A DNA stretch of 64,000 nucleotides from Dyadobacter soli. GTDB taxonomy: Bacteria; Bacteroidota; Bacteroidia; Cytophagales; Spirosomataceae. The stretch's first letter is position 1, and every line of letters starts with the position of its first letter. The DNA lies in assembly GCF_900101885.1 (NCBI RefSeq), contig NZ_FNAN01000008.1, positions 124,001 to 188,000 of the forward strand, written 5' to 3'. The position numbers were made by a program, and so were the translations under genes. The notes beneath the pieces were generated by a model, which saw only the letters and a list, made by a program, of their open reading frames with translations, was not told the origin of the DNA and did no database searches. Positions 45,634 through 55,312 of the stretch are shown piece after piece.

Positions 45634-46897
45634 TTCCGCGCCTGTTGCACAGGGGAGCGACTTCCAGAAGTAATTCCATAAAAAGCCATATCAACAGGCC
45701 GTTACGGATATTCAGCGTAACGACCATTAGCAATTGTTTTGAAATGAGGTGATAATAATGTCCGGGAAATATCAGGATCGTGAGCATCAATGCAGCCATG
45801 AAGATCAGCGACGCCCTGAACCTGCAAAAGGGTATCAGCGGTAACAGCCAGATCAGGTACTGTGGCGAAAGGACTTTATTGAGCAGTATGAATAGCAGTA
45901 TTTGTGCCGCCGCCGCTGCATTCAATTGCCGGAATGTAATGCTGCCGCCCGCCGAAGATATCTTATAGAATGCAAAACAGAGAAAAATCGCCATCCCTAC
46001 GAAGCAGGCCGGCATAACCAAATTGATACACTTTAAAACAAGGCCCGATAGCGGCGTAACGAGGTGCATCGCTCCGAAATTATGCGCTACATCGAGCTCG
46101 ACGATCCCTGTCTGCTCTAAAAGCAACAAAATACCACCGGCAAGGCTCTCGATCTGAATGCCGCGCAGCAGGTGGTAGCGCATAAAATCCGGGGCGGTGT
46201 CCATTTTAGCCCAGGCGATGCAGCCGAAAATCAATGCGCCCAGACAACCGGCACCAGCGGCTAATCGAAGCATTTTCCTTAATTCACTATTGAACAAATA
46301 ATATAGCCCAAACACCGGAAACAATACAATGCTGTAAAGTTTCGCAGCCACGGAGGCGACCAGCGACATTCCCGAAAAGAACGGTTTACCTGAAACGTAA
46401 GCCACGGCAAGCGTCGTCAGCATTGCCGGGAAAGGGTCAAAGCGAAAAAGGAACACCGGAAAAGCGAAAAGCGTCGCGATCAGGAAGCGGGGAAGCGCTT
46501 TGCCGCCGGCGTCCGACTTGGCTATAATTCGCGCCATAAGAGCGCCCAACGCGAGGTTTTGCAATACAAACCAGCAAACATAGCTTTCAAACGAGCCTCC
46601 CGCCAGCTGGCTCAAAATACCCGGAAGTAGAATTGGAACAAGTGAAAAAACGGGGTAATCGACGCGAAAATCACGAAATGGGATTTGCCCGTCCAACATT
46701 TTCGAGGCGACGCTTTGATAAAAAGCGAGGTCCTGGATGTGGCTGTGAAAGCGAAAAAACAGGTAGTAGCTTTCCAGTGCCAGGTAAACCAGCACCACCA
46801 ATAGCGCGAGAACGTGGCGCGGGCTTTTGGTAAGGTATTTTCTGAGCACAGCATTGTGGGCGACAAGCTGCACGCCGGGAATCTTGAATTCAGACAT
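45605..46897 (-). CDS. Polytopic membrane protein, GT87-like glycosyltransferase candidate
   Basis: 430 aa with about ten transmembrane helices. The loop after the first helix reads DGQIPFRDFRVDYP, close to the acidic, aromatic loop of GT87 (polyprenyl-phosphate mannosyltransferase-like) proteins. SPQYLIWLLPLIPF near 345-360 also fits that group. It would transfer a sugar from a lipid carrier on the outer face of the inner membrane. The acceptor is unknown. Its 3' end overlaps dnaE by 29 bp tail to tail. No glycan-synthesis cluster surrounds it. Confidence 0.75.
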   Translation of the reverse strand: MSEFKIPGVQLVAHNAVLRKYLTKSPRHVLALLVVLVYLALESYYLFFRFHSHIQDLAFYQSVASKMLDGQIPFRDFRVDYPVFSLVPILLPGILSQLAGGSFESYVCWFVLQNLALGALMARIIAKSDAGGKALPRFLIATLFAFPVFLFRFDPFPAMLTTLAVAYVSGKPFFSGMSLVASVAAKLYSIVLFPVFGLYYLFNSELRKMLRLAAGAGCLGALIFGCIAWAKMDTAPDFMRYHLLRGIQIESLAGGILLLLEQTGIVELDVAHNFGAMHLVTPLSGLVLKCINLVMPACFVGMAIFLCFAFYKISSAGGSITFRQLNAAAAAQILLFILLNKVLSPQYLIWLLPLIPFCRFRASLIFMAALMLTILIFPGHYYHLISKQLLMVVTLNIRNGLLIWLFMELLLEVAPLCNRRGTTARPTPSV

Positions 46898-47065
46898 AAA
46901 TCGGACGTGTTGCGGGGGTTACATCCTTCGGGTAGTGGGTATGCAAATTGATTATGCAGCCAGAATACTTCTCCGGTTACATTTCCGTTTTTAGTCTGTT
47001 TTTGAAGAATCGTATAAAACTAGCAACTTCCGGTTATTTTACAAACTATTCATTGTTAAGCCATT

Positions 47066-47548
47066 ATGACAATACGTAACACACTCGCATTATTCGCAGC
47101 CGTATTTATCTGCTCATGCTCGGGCAAATCCGGTTCAGAAAACAATGCATCCGACGATACTTCCTCGATCAAAAGTACGATCGCAATAGGTCCAACTAAC
47201 CAATGTTTTGCGTATCAAGTCCGGAAGGATTCGGCTTTTCTTAACCTCGAAATCGCGGGCCAGCGCGTTTCCGGCAAGCTTTCCTATGCTATTTTCGAAA
47301 AAGACCGCAACGAAGGGAAACTGAGTGGAACAATGTCGGGAGATACGATTTTTGCGCATTATACATTCGCATCCGAAGGCACACAGTCGGTGAGGGAAGT
47401 GGTGTTTCTGAAAACAGGCCAGAATTGGGTGGAAGGTTTCGGCGATGTGAAAGATTCAGCCGGGGTAATGATTTTCTCGGATCGGTCGAAACTGGATTTT
47501 AAGAAAGGTCTCAGTTTCAAGCCTGTTGAATGTCCGTCGGCTGAATAA
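47066..47548 (+). CDS. Small exported lipoprotein of unknown function
   Basis: 160 aa. The lipobox is FICSC (Cys17 or Cys19), followed by a Ser/Gly/Asn-rich linker. The mature part contains the alternating segments VRKDSAFLNLEIAGQRVSGKLSYAIFEKDRNEGKLSG and GDTIFAHYTFASEG, a beta-strand pattern seen in many short Bacteroidota lipoproteins. I recognise no named family. It is followed after 78 bp by the GyrI-like gene on the same strand. Confidence 0.8.
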   Translation: MTIRNTLALFAAVFICSCSGKSGSENNASDDTSSIKSTIAIGPTNQCFAYQVRKDSAFLNLEIAGQRVSGKLSYAIFEKDRNEGKLSGTMSGDTIFAHYTFASEGTQSVREVVFLKTGQNWVEGFGDVKDSAGVMIFSDRSKLDFKKGLSFKPVECPSAE

Positions 47549-47626
47549 TTTTTAAGGTTGTTGCCATACCGTTGTCAATGAATGGTTATTTATTGCCGTC
47601 ATTATCAACCTGAAACCACGACAGCC

Positions 47627-48250
47627 ATGGAAAAACTGGATCTTGCCAAACAATTCAAACATTACTACACCGCGAAACCGAAACCCGAACTGGTCGACAT
47701 TGAAAAAGCGCAATACCTGTCCATTCAGGGCAAAGGCGACCCATCCGGCGAGGAATTTAGTCAGAAAATCCAGGCGATTTACCCGGTCGCTTACGCATTG
47801 AAATTCGCGTTCAAAGCAAAAGGTAAGGACTTTGTGGTGGCCAAACTGGAAGGTTTGTGGTGGTACGACGAGAGCCGTTACCAGAATGCAACCATCGACA
47901 ACGCTCCCCAGACCATTCCGCGCAGCGAATGGGAGTACCGGCTGCTGATCCGCATTCCGGATTTCATCACGCAAAAAGATGTCGAGTCGGCGGTGGCAGA
48001 GTGCTACGCTTCCAAAGGCATGACGGAAATCAGGGAAGTGTCGTATTTTGAAATGGAAGAAGGGAAAGCTGTGCAAATGCTTCATACCGGCCCGTTCGAT
48101 ACGGAACCGGCGACTCTGGCAAAGCTGATGGAGTTTATGACGGCGCACAATCTGGGGCGGAATGGGCTGCATCATGAAATTTATTTGTCGGATTTTCGCA
48201 AGACCTCGCCCGACAAATTAAAAACCATTTTGCGCGAGCCGGTTAAATAG
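47627..48250 (+). CDS. GyrI-like small-molecule-binding-domain protein
   Basis: 207 aa from the ATG at 47627 (MEKLDLAKQ); an in-frame start 45 bp upstream is less likely. The family pattern is clear: YLSIQGKGDPSGEEFSQKIQAIYPVAYALKF, LEGLWWYDE, EWEYRLLIRIPDFIT, and the late HTGPFDTEPATLAKLMEFM and HHEIYLSDFRKT. GyrI-like (SHS2-fold) proteins bind hydrophobic ligands. Stand-alone forms are annotated widely but few are characterised. No HTH is fused. Confidence 0.9.
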   Translation: MEKLDLAKQFKHYYTAKPKPELVDIEKAQYLSIQGKGDPSGEEFSQKIQAIYPVAYALKFAFKAKGKDFVVAKLEGLWWYDESRYQNATIDNAPQTIPRSEWEYRLLIRIPDFITQKDVESAVAECYASKGMTEIREVSYFEMEEGKAVQMLHTGPFDTEPATLAKLMEFMTAHNLGRNGLHHEIYLSDFRKTSPDKLKTILREPVK

Positions 48251-48304
48251 ATTATTTCAATATCTTTCGCCCCTCCTGAATTCATCAAATTTAAAATCAG
48301 AAAA

Positions 48305-51115
48305 ATGAAAAAGGCGTTCATAGCATTATGCTTGGCCGGATGGGGTGTGGTTTCTGTCGCGACTGTACACGCGCAAGGCCTGAGCACTCAAAAAATCCCT
48401 CTCGATCCCAGTGTAAAAACAGGAAAACTGAAAAACGGAATTACCTACTACATTAAAAAGAATGCGGAACCGAAGAACCGGGCGGAGCTCCGGCTGGCTG
48501 TAAAAGCGGGTTCGGTGCTGGAAACCGATGCGCAGCAGGGGCTGGCGCACTTCATGGAGCACATGAATTTCAATGGTACCACGCATTTTCCCAAAAATGA
48601 ACTCGTCAATTTCCTGCAAAAAACCGGGGTCCGTTTCGGAGCGGATTTGAATGCTTATACCGGCTTCGATGAAACTGTTTACATGCTTCCCATCCCGACC
48701 GACTCGGCCGGCTTGCTCGAAAAGGGCATTCAAGTGCTGGAAGATTGGGCGAATGGCGCATTGCTCGATCCTTCCGAAATCGAAAAAGAGCGTGGTGTGG
48801 TGCTCGAAGAATCACGCATGGGCCGCGGCGCACAGCAGCGTATGCGCGACAAATTCCTGAAAGTAATCCTCAACAACTCACGTTACGCCGAGCGGCTGCC
48901 GATAGGGAAAGACAGCATTCTGAAAAGCTTCAAGCCGGAGACGATCAAGGCATTTTACCAGGATTGGTACCGTCCGGATCTGATGGCCGTCATCGCGGTA
49001 GGTGACTTCGATGTCGCGAAAGTGGAAGCATTGATCACACAGAAATTCGGTTCCATTAAGCCGCCTGTTAATCCTAAAAAACGCATTCGCTACGATATTC
49101 CGCTCGACGGCTCCACGAAAGTGGCGATCGTAACCGATTCTGAATATCCGCAGAACCTCATCCAACTAATTTACAAACAGCCTAGTGTCAAGGAGAAGTC
49201 GTTGCAGGATGTGCGGAACGACTTTGCGCAGGAGCTGTACAATGCCATGATGGGCCAGCGTATGCAGGAACTGACCCAAAAGGCCAATCCGCCATTCCTG
49301 TATGGGGCCAGCCAGTATGGCGATTTCCTGGGAAACCTGGATTCCTACACCTCCATTGCGCTCGCCAAAGACGCTGCTTCGATGAAAACCGCGTTGACGA
49401 CCTTACTCGAAGAGAATGCAAGGGTTCAGAAATTCGGTTTTACGCAGCCCGAGCTCGATCGTGCTAAAAAGGACTTTTATAATGCCGTCGAAGAAGATTA
49501 CAAAGAGCGTGACAAGACGAAATCGGCCAACCACGTGCAGGAATATTTGAACCATTTCCTTCACGAGAAAGCATTCATGGGCGCCGAGGCATATTTCGAA
49601 TTTGTCAAGAAGCATCTCGACGGCGTAACGCTGGCGGAGATCAATGGTCTTGCCAAAAAATACATTACCGATAAAAACAGGGCCGTGGTCATTATGGGGC
49701 CTGAAAAAAGCAAGGACGCGCTTCCCACAGAAGCGGAGATCCGCACATTGCTGAATGAGGCCGGCAAGGATGTAACTGCTTATGTAGACGACGTTGTCGA
49801 TGCACCGTTACTGAAAGCGGAGCCTACGCCCGGCAAAATCACAAGCGAAAAGACGCTCGACAAACTGGGCGTCACCGAACTTACGCTTTCAAACGGGGTG
49901 AAGGTTTTGTTGAAACCCACCGATTTTAAAAACGACGAAATCCTGATCAAAGCGACGGCGAAAGGCGGCTATTCCCTTTTCCCCGATGAGCGCGAAACGG
50001 GTATTTTTACCAGCTATCTCGTACAATCGGGCGGTGTGGGGCCCTACAACCAGACACAGCTCCAAAAATTCCTCGCGGGCAAGACCGCCAGCGCGGGCCC
50101 GTACGTGAGCGAGCTTACGGAAGGCATTGGGGGCAATACCAATCCGAAGGACCTCGAAACCACCATGCAGCTGATCTATGCCTATTTCACGGAACCGCGG
50201 AAGGATGCCGATGTGGTAACCGGCATATTGGCCAACCAAAAGGCCTATCTGGAAAATATGCAAAAAACATTGACCCCGGAAAAAGTTTACTCAGACTCCC
50301 TGAATGCGGTACTGACAAGCCACAATCCGAAACGCCAGCCGCTGAAACCCGAGAGCGTCGACAAAGTGAGTCTCGACCGGGCATTTGAAATTTACAAAAA
50401 CCGCTTCGCCGACGCGTCCGATTTTGTATTTACAATTGTAGGGGCATTCAAACCGGAGACCATCAAGCCATTGATCGAGAAATACCTGGGCAGCCTGCCA
50501 TCCAGCGACCGCGACGATACGTTCAGTCACCCGAATATTTACCCGCCGAAAGGCCGTGTGGAGAAGGTGATTTACAAAGGATTGGAGCCAAAAAGCCGGG
50601 TAACTCTCGTTTCTAGCGGCGAATATGACTATAACCCGGAGAACAACATCCAGATCGAAGCATTGCAGGAGATTTTGCAGATTAAACTGATCGAATCGCT
50701 GCGCGAGGAGGAAAGCGGCGTGTACGGTGTGAGCGTTTCAGAAGGTACCGACAAATTCCCGACCGGTCATTACAGGTTCTCCATCGGCTTTGGCTGCGCG
50801 CCCGAGAATGTGGACAAACTGGTAAAAAGGGCGCAGGAGGAGGTCAGCAAGATCAAAACAAATGGTGCGGACCAGAAGGATATTGAGAAATTCGTGGCCG
50901 AAACCCAGCGCAAAACAGAAACCGCACTCAAAACCAACGGCTTCTGGCTCGATTACCTCGACGATAACACATTCCTCGGCGACGACCTGAATGAAATCTT
51001 CGAACAGGACCGGTTACTCAAATCGGTAACCGTGGCAAGTACCAAAGCCGCAGCGCAGAAGTATTTTAATGATGACAATTTCATCAAAGTGGTGCTGATG
51101 CCCGAGAAGAAGTAG
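48305..51115 (+). CDS. Exported M16-family zinc peptidase, two-lobed
   Basis: 936 aa. The signal peptide ends near VHAQG (residue 24). The first lobe has the inverted zinc motif HFMEH (82-86) and, about 75 residues later, EIEKERGVVLEE, which supplies the third ligand. The second lobe (from about 510) lacks the motif, as expected for the partner lobe of single-chain M16 enzymes such as PqqL. It likely degrades small peptides in the periplasm. A near-match -7 element TATCTTTC is at 48261-48268. A long hairpin follows the gene. Confidence 0.94.
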   Translation: MKKAFIALCLAGWGVVSVATVHAQGLSTQKIPLDPSVKTGKLKNGITYYIKKNAEPKNRAELRLAVKAGSVLETDAQQGLAHFMEHMNFNGTTHFPKNELVNFLQKTGVRFGADLNAYTGFDETVYMLPIPTDSAGLLEKGIQVLEDWANGALLDPSEIEKERGVVLEESRMGRGAQQRMRDKFLKVILNNSRYAERLPIGKDSILKSFKPETIKAFYQDWYRPDLMAVIAVGDFDVAKVEALITQKFGSIKPPVNPKKRIRYDIPLDGSTKVAIVTDSEYPQNLIQLIYKQPSVKEKSLQDVRNDFAQELYNAMMGQRMQELTQKANPPFLYGASQYGDFLGNLDSYTSIALAKDAASMKTALTTLLEENARVQKFGFTQPELDRAKKDFYNAVEEDYKERDKTKSANHVQEYLNHFLHEKAFMGAEAYFEFVKKHLDGVTLAEINGLAKKYITDKNRAVVIMGPEKSKDALPTEAEIRTLLNEAGKDVTAYVDDVVDAPLLKAEPTPGKITSEKTLDKLGVTELTLSNGVKVLLKPTDFKNDEILIKATAKGGYSLFPDERETGIFTSYLVQSGGVGPYNQTQLQKFLAGKTASAGPYVSELTEGIGGNTNPKDLETTMQLIYAYFTEPRKDADVVTGILANQKAYLENMQKTLTPEKVYSDSLNAVLTSHNPKRQPLKPESVDKVSLDRAFEIYKNRFADASDFVFTIVGAFKPETIKPLIEKYLGSLPSSDRDDTFSHPNIYPPKGRVEKVIYKGLEPKSRVTLVSSGEYDYNPENNIQIEALQEILQIKLIESLREEESGVYGVSVSEGTDKFPTGHYRFSIGFGCAPENVDKLVKRAQEEVSKIKTNGADQKDIEKFVAETQRKTETALKTNGFWLDYLDDNTFLGDDLNEIFEQDRLLKSVTVASTKAAAQKYFNDDNFIKVVLMPEKK

Positions 51116-51163
51116 TTGGCCCTGAGACTTTGGCTATCCCGGCCACACATGATACCCATATAT

Positions 51164-51202
51164 ACAAAGCGGACCCGGAGCATTGCCCCGGATCCGCTTT
51201 GT
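51164..51202. terminator. Long hairpin between convergent genes
   Basis: A 15-bp stem (ACAAAGCGGACCCGG against CCGGATCCGCTTTGT) with one mismatch and a 9-nt loop. It lies 48 bp after the peptidase stop and 24 bp from the convergent DUF3820 gene. There is no U-run on either side, so it may act as a factor-independent end only weakly. Confidence 0.6.
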
Positions 51203-51226
51203 GTTGTACCTGTATCTGATATGATG

Positions 51227-51466
51227 CTACGCTACCTTCCGCAGTCCCTGGATCAGAGATTCCAACCCATTCATCTTGATTTCCAGCATGGTACCGAGCA
51301 GCATGCCCAGCTTGCCGGATGGAAAACCCTCGCGGTAGAACCATTCGAGGTAGGATACGGGGAGGTCGGCGATGACGCAGTCCTTGTATTTGCCGAAAGG
51401 CATTTTGTAGTTAATCAGATCTTTGAGGATCTCGCTGTTCGGATGTGTTAACTCTTGCATACGCAT
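51227..51466 (-). CDS. DUF3820-family small protein
   Basis: 79 aa. The family core MPFGKYKDCVIADLPVSYLEWFYREGFPSG is complete. The fold is seen fused to or near exonucleases and other nucleic-acid enzymes, and its own role is unknown. It starts 4 bp after the nicotinate phosphoribosyltransferase stop, so it is cotranscribed. Confidence 0.93.
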   Translation of the reverse strand: MRMQELTHPNSEILKDLINYKMPFGKYKDCVIADLPVSYLEWFYREGFPSGKLGMLLGTMLEIKMNGLESLIQGLRKVA

Positions 51467-51470
51467 GGTT

Positions 51471-52940
51471 TCACGCCTCGTTGCCGGCGCGAAGTTTAAA
51501 AATCAGGTTGGTTTTTAAATCAAATAATTCCTTTTCTAGCCCTACCGGATAGGTATGCGGGTTTACAAATCTTTTAATTCCCTTATAAAAATGTGCCAGC
51601 TGCTGTTGCAAACGCGCCCGCGTGTCGTGTACGGACGGCAATTTGTAGATCAGCTGACCTTTCGCGAAAACGGGGACGAGCAAATCCTCGTAATGCACTG
51701 ACTCGTCGAATGACCTATTTTTTGTAAAATCATACGGATCCACCATCGTCGCTTTGCCGATCAGCGGCGTTTCGGTGTTGAATATCATATCGGACACAAA
51801 ACCATTCGCATCCCTGAACCGCCGAACCTGCTGAATGCCAGGCGTCGATACCTTGATCGCCTGCTCCGACAATTTCAGTTTGTAATCCCACTCGCCGGAT
51901 TCCGTACGGATCGCCGCGAGCTTAAAAACTCCGCCCAATGCCGGCTGATCATAAGCCGTGACGAGTTTTGTACCGATTCCCCACACATTTATTTTCGCTC
52001 CCTGGATTTTCAGGCTGTCCATAATGTATTCGTCGAGGTCGTTGCTGGCCACAATATTGGTCTTTTCAAAACCGGCTTCGTCCAGGATTTTCCTCGCTTC
52101 GATGCTCAGATACGCAAGGTCGCCCGAATCGAGGCGGATACCACCCAGGTCGTGCCCTTGTGCGCGGAGCTGCTTTCCTACTTCCACCGCATGGCGCACG
52201 CCGTTAAGGGAGTCGTAGGTATCCACGAGCAAAGTCACATTGTTGGGCATGTGCTTCGCGTAGGTTTCAAAAGCTTCCAATTCGCTATCGAACGACATTA
52301 CCCAGCTGTGCGCATGCGTGCCCTTAACGGGAATGCCGTACAATTTGCCCGCCAGTACATTGGAAGTGGCATCAAATCCACCGATATAGGCCGCACGGCT
52401 GGCTGTGACGCCTCCGTCTGGCCCCTGGGCGCGGCGCAAACCGAATTCGAGCAAAGCATCTTCCTTCGCGACCAGGCGCATGCGGGCGGCTTTGGTGGCC
52501 ACGAGCGATTGGAAATTAATGAGATTTAAGAGTGGTGTTTCCAGTAATTGGCATTGCAAAATCGGCCCCTGAATGCGAAGGAGCGGCTCATTAGGAAAGA
52601 CTACGGTGCCTTCCGGAATGGCGTCGATGCTGCATTGAAGCTCCATTTTTCGCAGGTAATCGATGAAACCGTCGTCGAAAAGCCGGTTACCGTCGCTGCC
52701 GGTGAGCGAGGCAATGTAGGCCAGGTCCTCGTCATTGAAACGGTATTCCTGTAAATATTCGATCACGCTGCTTAGGCCGGCAGCAACGGTAAATCCGCCC
52801 TGAAAAGGGTGTTTTCTAAAATAGAGGTTAAAAACCGCCTCCTGCTCCGCCTTGCCCGATTTCCAATAGCCGTAGGCCATAGTGAGCTGGTACAAGTCCG
52901 TCAAAAGGCTCATCGACGTGTCGTATAGCTGGTTGATCAT
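51471..52940 (-). CDS. pncB: Nicotinate phosphoribosyltransferase
   Basis: 489 aa, the usual PncB2-like size. It starts with LLTDLYQLTMAYGYWKSG, has FGLRRAQGPDGG (substrate loop), GTHAHSWVMSF (with the His that is phosphorylated in the family), DTYDS and GGIRLDSGDL. It makes nicotinate mononucleotide from nicotinate and PRPP in the NAD salvage pathway. It is followed immediately by the DUF3820 gene. No NAD-regulator site was seen upstream. Confidence 0.97.
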   Translation of the reverse strand: MINQLYDTSMSLLTDLYQLTMAYGYWKSGKAEQEAVFNLYFRKHPFQGGFTVAAGLSSVIEYLQEYRFNDEDLAYIASLTGSDGNRLFDDGFIDYLRKMELQCSIDAIPEGTVVFPNEPLLRIQGPILQCQLLETPLLNLINFQSLVATKAARMRLVAKEDALLEFGLRRAQGPDGGVTASRAAYIGGFDATSNVLAGKLYGIPVKGTHAHSWVMSFDSELEAFETYAKHMPNNVTLLVDTYDSLNGVRHAVEVGKQLRAQGHDLGGIRLDSGDLAYLSIEARKILDEAGFEKTNIVASNDLDEYIMDSLKIQGAKINVWGIGTKLVTAYDQPALGGVFKLAAIRTESGEWDYKLKLSEQAIKVSTPGIQQVRRFRDANGFVSDMIFNTETPLIGKATMVDPYDFTKNRSFDESVHYEDLLVPVFAKGQLIYKLPSVHDTRARLQQQLAHFYKGIKRFVNPHTYPVGLEKELFDLKTNLIFKLRAGNEA

Positions 52941-53045
52941 TTCCCCGTGAGGTTGGTGTCTAAAAGCCGCGTAGTTACTAAATAATCGGCATTATAGCTA
53001 CCAATAATGATTTACCAGCCCGATCATTGACCGAATGGCACGCCG

Positions 53046-55307
53046 TCAGTTTACGCTTTCCAGCGAAGGAAACTGCTGCGTCCACATGCCGTGATACTTG
53101 CCCTTCTTCGACATCAGCTTCTTATGGCTTCCCTCTTCGATGAGTTTTCCCTGTTCCAAAACCACGATTTTATCCGCATTCATCACGGTACTCAACCGGT
53201 GGGCGATGAGGATAATCGTCTTCTGCCGCTTGCGCAATGCCTGTACCGCCAGCTGGATATGCTGCTCCGATCGTGAATCGAGCGAGGACGTTGCTTCATC
53301 GAGGATCAATATCTCGGGGTCGCGGTAGAGCGCGCGGGCGATCGCGAGGCGCTGGCGCTGCCCGCCCGAGAGACTGGTACCATTCTCGCCAATGTAAGTA
53401 TTGAAGCCATTGGGCAGGTTTTCGATGAATTTCATGATATCCAGCTCCTGGCAAATAGCGATGATCTTCTTCATATCCGGCTCAAACTCCCCTACCGCGA
53501 TGTTGTTGATCACATTACCCGCAAACAAATGCACATCTTGCGGCACAGCCCCTACCATTTGTCGCAGGCTGTCATTAGTAAGGTATTTAATATCAAAACC
53601 GCCGATGTGAATGTTGCCTTTTTCAATACTGTAAATATTTTGAAGCAATGCGAGCAATGTCGTTTTACCCGAACCGCTCTCTCCGACGACAGCCGTAATT
53701 TTACCTTTTGGGATCGTCAAGTCCAGCCCTTCGAACACTGTTACCCGCGTGCCGTAACGGAAATGCACGTTTTTGAAATGAATATCCCCGATCATATCCG
53801 GCGTCATCACCGCCTTGTTCTCATAAGATTCGCGCTCGATATCCATGATTTCAAAAAGCCTGTCGGCGGCGATGGACGCGTCCTGGATAATCTTGTTCAT
53901 ACCGATCAGGCTCGCTACGGGCCCGGTGAAATAGCCGATGATAGCGTAAAATGAGAGCAGTTCACCAGGTGTAATAATGTTATGCAAAACAAAAACCGAC
54001 CCTGCCCAGAGCAGCACAATCGTGAATGCGCTGGAAACAAAACCGCTGAAATCACCGATCCACAGGGAATTGGTATTGGATTCGTAGACCGAACGCAGCA
54101 TACCTACAAACCGCGTTTCTGTACGCATATTGGTAAAATCTTCCAGCCCGAACCGCTTAATCGTACTCACCGAATGGATCGATTCCACGAGTTGCGCTTC
54201 CAGCTCCGCCGAGCTTTCCATCAATTTCCGCTGCGTGGCTTTGTTCATGCGATTGGAGAAGTAATAAATCACCGCGTACAACGGCACCACGCCGAGCATG
54301 ATCAGCGCAAGCTTCCAGTAATATGTAAACATGAGCGCGAACGAAAACAGCAGGATGAATATATTCACCGCAAACCCGATGAGCACATCATTGATAAACA
54401 CCCTGATCTTCACCGCATCGTTGATCCGTGAAATAATCTCCCCGACACGCATATTGTCGAAAAACTGCTGCGGTAGGCGGAGCAAATGTTTATAGTAGCC
54501 CAAAATCAGCCGCGCGTCGATCTGCTGGCCGGTTTTAATGGTTAAAATGCTTTTGGCATGATTGATCACCACCCTGAACAGCAGGATACCGATCATTACC
54601 ACGCCCATCAGGTTAAGCAGGTTGCGATTACCTTCCGGCAACACATTATCCACTATTTTTTGCAGGAAAATGGAGGTCGAAAGGCCAAGTATCGTGTAAA
54701 TGATCGCCCCGAGCAACACTTGTAGCAATGTCGACCGGTGCGGCATGAGCAGGTACCAAAACCGTTTGGTAACAGAAATCTTTTCATCACCCTCCATAAA
54801 CGAATCTCCTGGCTGCACGAGGATCAGTACGCCCGTCCAGATGCTCCGGAACTCTTCATGCGACATCTCGATCAGTTCGCCCCGTGCCGGGTCCATCACC
54901 TCTACCATGCTCGCATTCACGCGGTATACCACCACATAATGATGCAGAATGCCCTTGATAATTACGTGTGCGATCACGGGTACGGGTACGTGCGGGAGCT
55001 GTTCGAGGTCGGCTTTTACGCCTTTTGCATTAAAACCCAACTTGGTTGCAGCCTCGATGAGCCCCAGCACATTCGTGCCCTTTTTATCGGTGGAAGCGTA
55101 TTGACGGATGCGTGCGACGGGAATCGTAAGCTTATAGAATGCGGCCGCCGACGCCAGGCAAGTGGCGCCGCAGTCGGTGAAGTCATGCTGCTTCATGATC
55201 ACCGATCGCAGGTTTCCCCTGCCGTTTAAAAACGGCAGTTTTCGCATTAATACAGCCCAAAAATGTGATATGGCGGCTGCTATTCGATGGAGTACCGGGT
55301 TTTTCAT
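53046..55307 (-). CDS. C39-peptidase-containing ABC exporter for double-glycine peptides
   Basis: 753 aa. Residues about 35-165 form a C39 peptidase with catalytic Cys46 in DFTDCGATC, His123 in LHHYVVVY and Asp139 in VMDPARG, so it looks active. A six-helix permease follows (about 190-480), then an ATPase with Walker A GESGSGKTT, signature LSGGQRQ and Walker B ILILDEATSSLD. It should cut a leader after Gly-Gly and export the core peptide. The upstream HlyD adaptor and GG-leader gene give the partner and substrate. It starts 5 bp after the hlyD-like stop. Confidence 0.96.
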   Translation of the reverse strand: MKNPVLHRIAAAISHFWAVLMRKLPFLNGRGNLRSVIMKQHDFTDCGATCLASAAAFYKLTIPVARIRQYASTDKKGTNVLGLIEAATKLGFNAKGVKADLEQLPHVPVPVIAHVIIKGILHHYVVVYRVNASMVEVMDPARGELIEMSHEEFRSIWTGVLILVQPGDSFMEGDEKISVTKRFWYLLMPHRSTLLQVLLGAIIYTILGLSTSIFLQKIVDNVLPEGNRNLLNLMGVVMIGILLFRVVINHAKSILTIKTGQQIDARLILGYYKHLLRLPQQFFDNMRVGEIISRINDAVKIRVFINDVLIGFAVNIFILLFSFALMFTYYWKLALIMLGVVPLYAVIYYFSNRMNKATQRKLMESSAELEAQLVESIHSVSTIKRFGLEDFTNMRTETRFVGMLRSVYESNTNSLWIGDFSGFVSSAFTIVLLWAGSVFVLHNIITPGELLSFYAIIGYFTGPVASLIGMNKIIQDASIAADRLFEIMDIERESYENKAVMTPDMIGDIHFKNVHFRYGTRVTVFEGLDLTIPKGKITAVVGESGSGKTTLLALLQNIYSIEKGNIHIGGFDIKYLTNDSLRQMVGAVPQDVHLFAGNVINNIAVGEFEPDMKKIIAICQELDIMKFIENLPNGFNTYIGENGTSLSGGQRQRLAIARALYRDPEILILDEATSSLDSRSEQHIQLAVQALRKRQKTIILIAHRLSTVMNADKIVVLEQGKLIEEGSHKKLMSKKGKYHGMWTQQFPSLESVN

Positions 55308-55312
55308 AGGAC